A stretch of DNA of 7,603 nucleotides, from positions 1 through 7,603 of the forward strand of contig UROC01000084.1 of assembly GCA_900549345.1 (NCBI GenBank), in the 5' to 3' direction. Positions 7,528-7,603 of this stretch are shown in pieces; position 1 is the stretch's first letter; each line of letters opens with the position of its first letter. The notes beneath the pieces were generated by a model. That model had not been told where the DNA came from and did not search any database. It saw only the letters and a program-made list of their open reading frames with translations. The stretch comes from an uncultured Collinsella sp. GTDB taxonomy: Bacteria > Actinomycetota > Coriobacteriia > Coriobacteriales > Coriobacteriaceae. A program made the position numbers and the translations under genes.

Positions 7528-7603
7528 ATGGAAGCCAACGGAATCGTACTGTCGCCCGACCCTCGCCTGCGTCAGGAGTGCGCCGTGATCGAGGAGATCA
7601 CCC
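7528..7603 (+). CDS. def: Probable peptide deformylase, first 25 codons only
   Basis: The visible residues include GIVLSPDPRLRQECAVIEEI. The pattern of a short hydrophobic strand, then PDPRLR, then an alternating hydrophobic/acidic stretch is typical of the N-terminus of peptide deformylase, the metalloenzyme that removes formyl groups from new proteins. The catalytic motifs (GxGLAAxQ, EGCLS, HExDH) would lie beyond the window edge, so they cannot be checked. Position supports the call: def commonly follows priA, often with fmt next, and here the gap is only 18 bases with a good ribosome binding site. The gene is cut by the right end of the window, not broken. Confidence 0.75.
   Translation, partial: MEANGIVLSPDPRLRQECAVIEEIT

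Overview
The window is a GC-rich piece of a bacterial chromosome carrying ordinary housekeeping genes. Coding regions favour G/C in third positions. The divergent metK/gltX pair, the priA-def pair, and the sequence style (a long MetK with insertions, a fused iron-sulfur L-serine dehydratase typical of amino-acid-fermenting anaerobes) suggest a high-GC anaerobic actinobacterium. My best guess is Coriobacteriia, Collinsella-like; this is inference from memory, not a database match.

Layout. On the minus strand, reading leftwards from the middle, are metK (3127 to 1847, S-adenosylmethionine synthetase), its intrinsic terminator (1772-1809), and a single-chain L-serine ammonia-lyase (1533 to beyond base 1) whose last few residues lie outside the window. 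On the plus strand are gltX (3394-4869, glutamyl-tRNA synthetase), its terminator (4893-4924), priA (5080-7509, primosomal helicase), and 18 bases later the first 25 codons of a probable def (peptide deformylase). metK and gltX are divergent from a 266-base intergenic region; priA and def look like one operon.

The three larger non-coding gaps each contain a long, almost perfect inverted repeat: 1559-1677 upstream of the serine dehydratase, 3237-3309 between metK and gltX, and 4946-5047 upstream of priA. They differ in sequence and size, but all carry GGGAC/GTCCC in their arms. Two of them end only 25 and 32 bases before a start codon. None looks like a simple terminator. The third is built from four copies of a 9-base box, so it can fold as one long hairpin or as two small hairpins with complementary loops. 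These are the most unexplained structures in the window: they may be MITE- or REP-like mobile palindromes, regulatory sites or leader RNA structures.

The genes serve central functions: methyl-donor synthesis, serine catabolism to pyruvate and ammonia, charging of tRNA with glutamate, replication restart, and removal of N-formyl groups from new proteins. The most interesting protein-level point is a canonical-looking sliding-clamp-binding pentapeptide (QLSLF) at the extreme N-terminus of PriA, followed by a Pro/Glu-rich linker. I see no defence system, prophage, transposase gene, CRISPR array or structural RNA gene.
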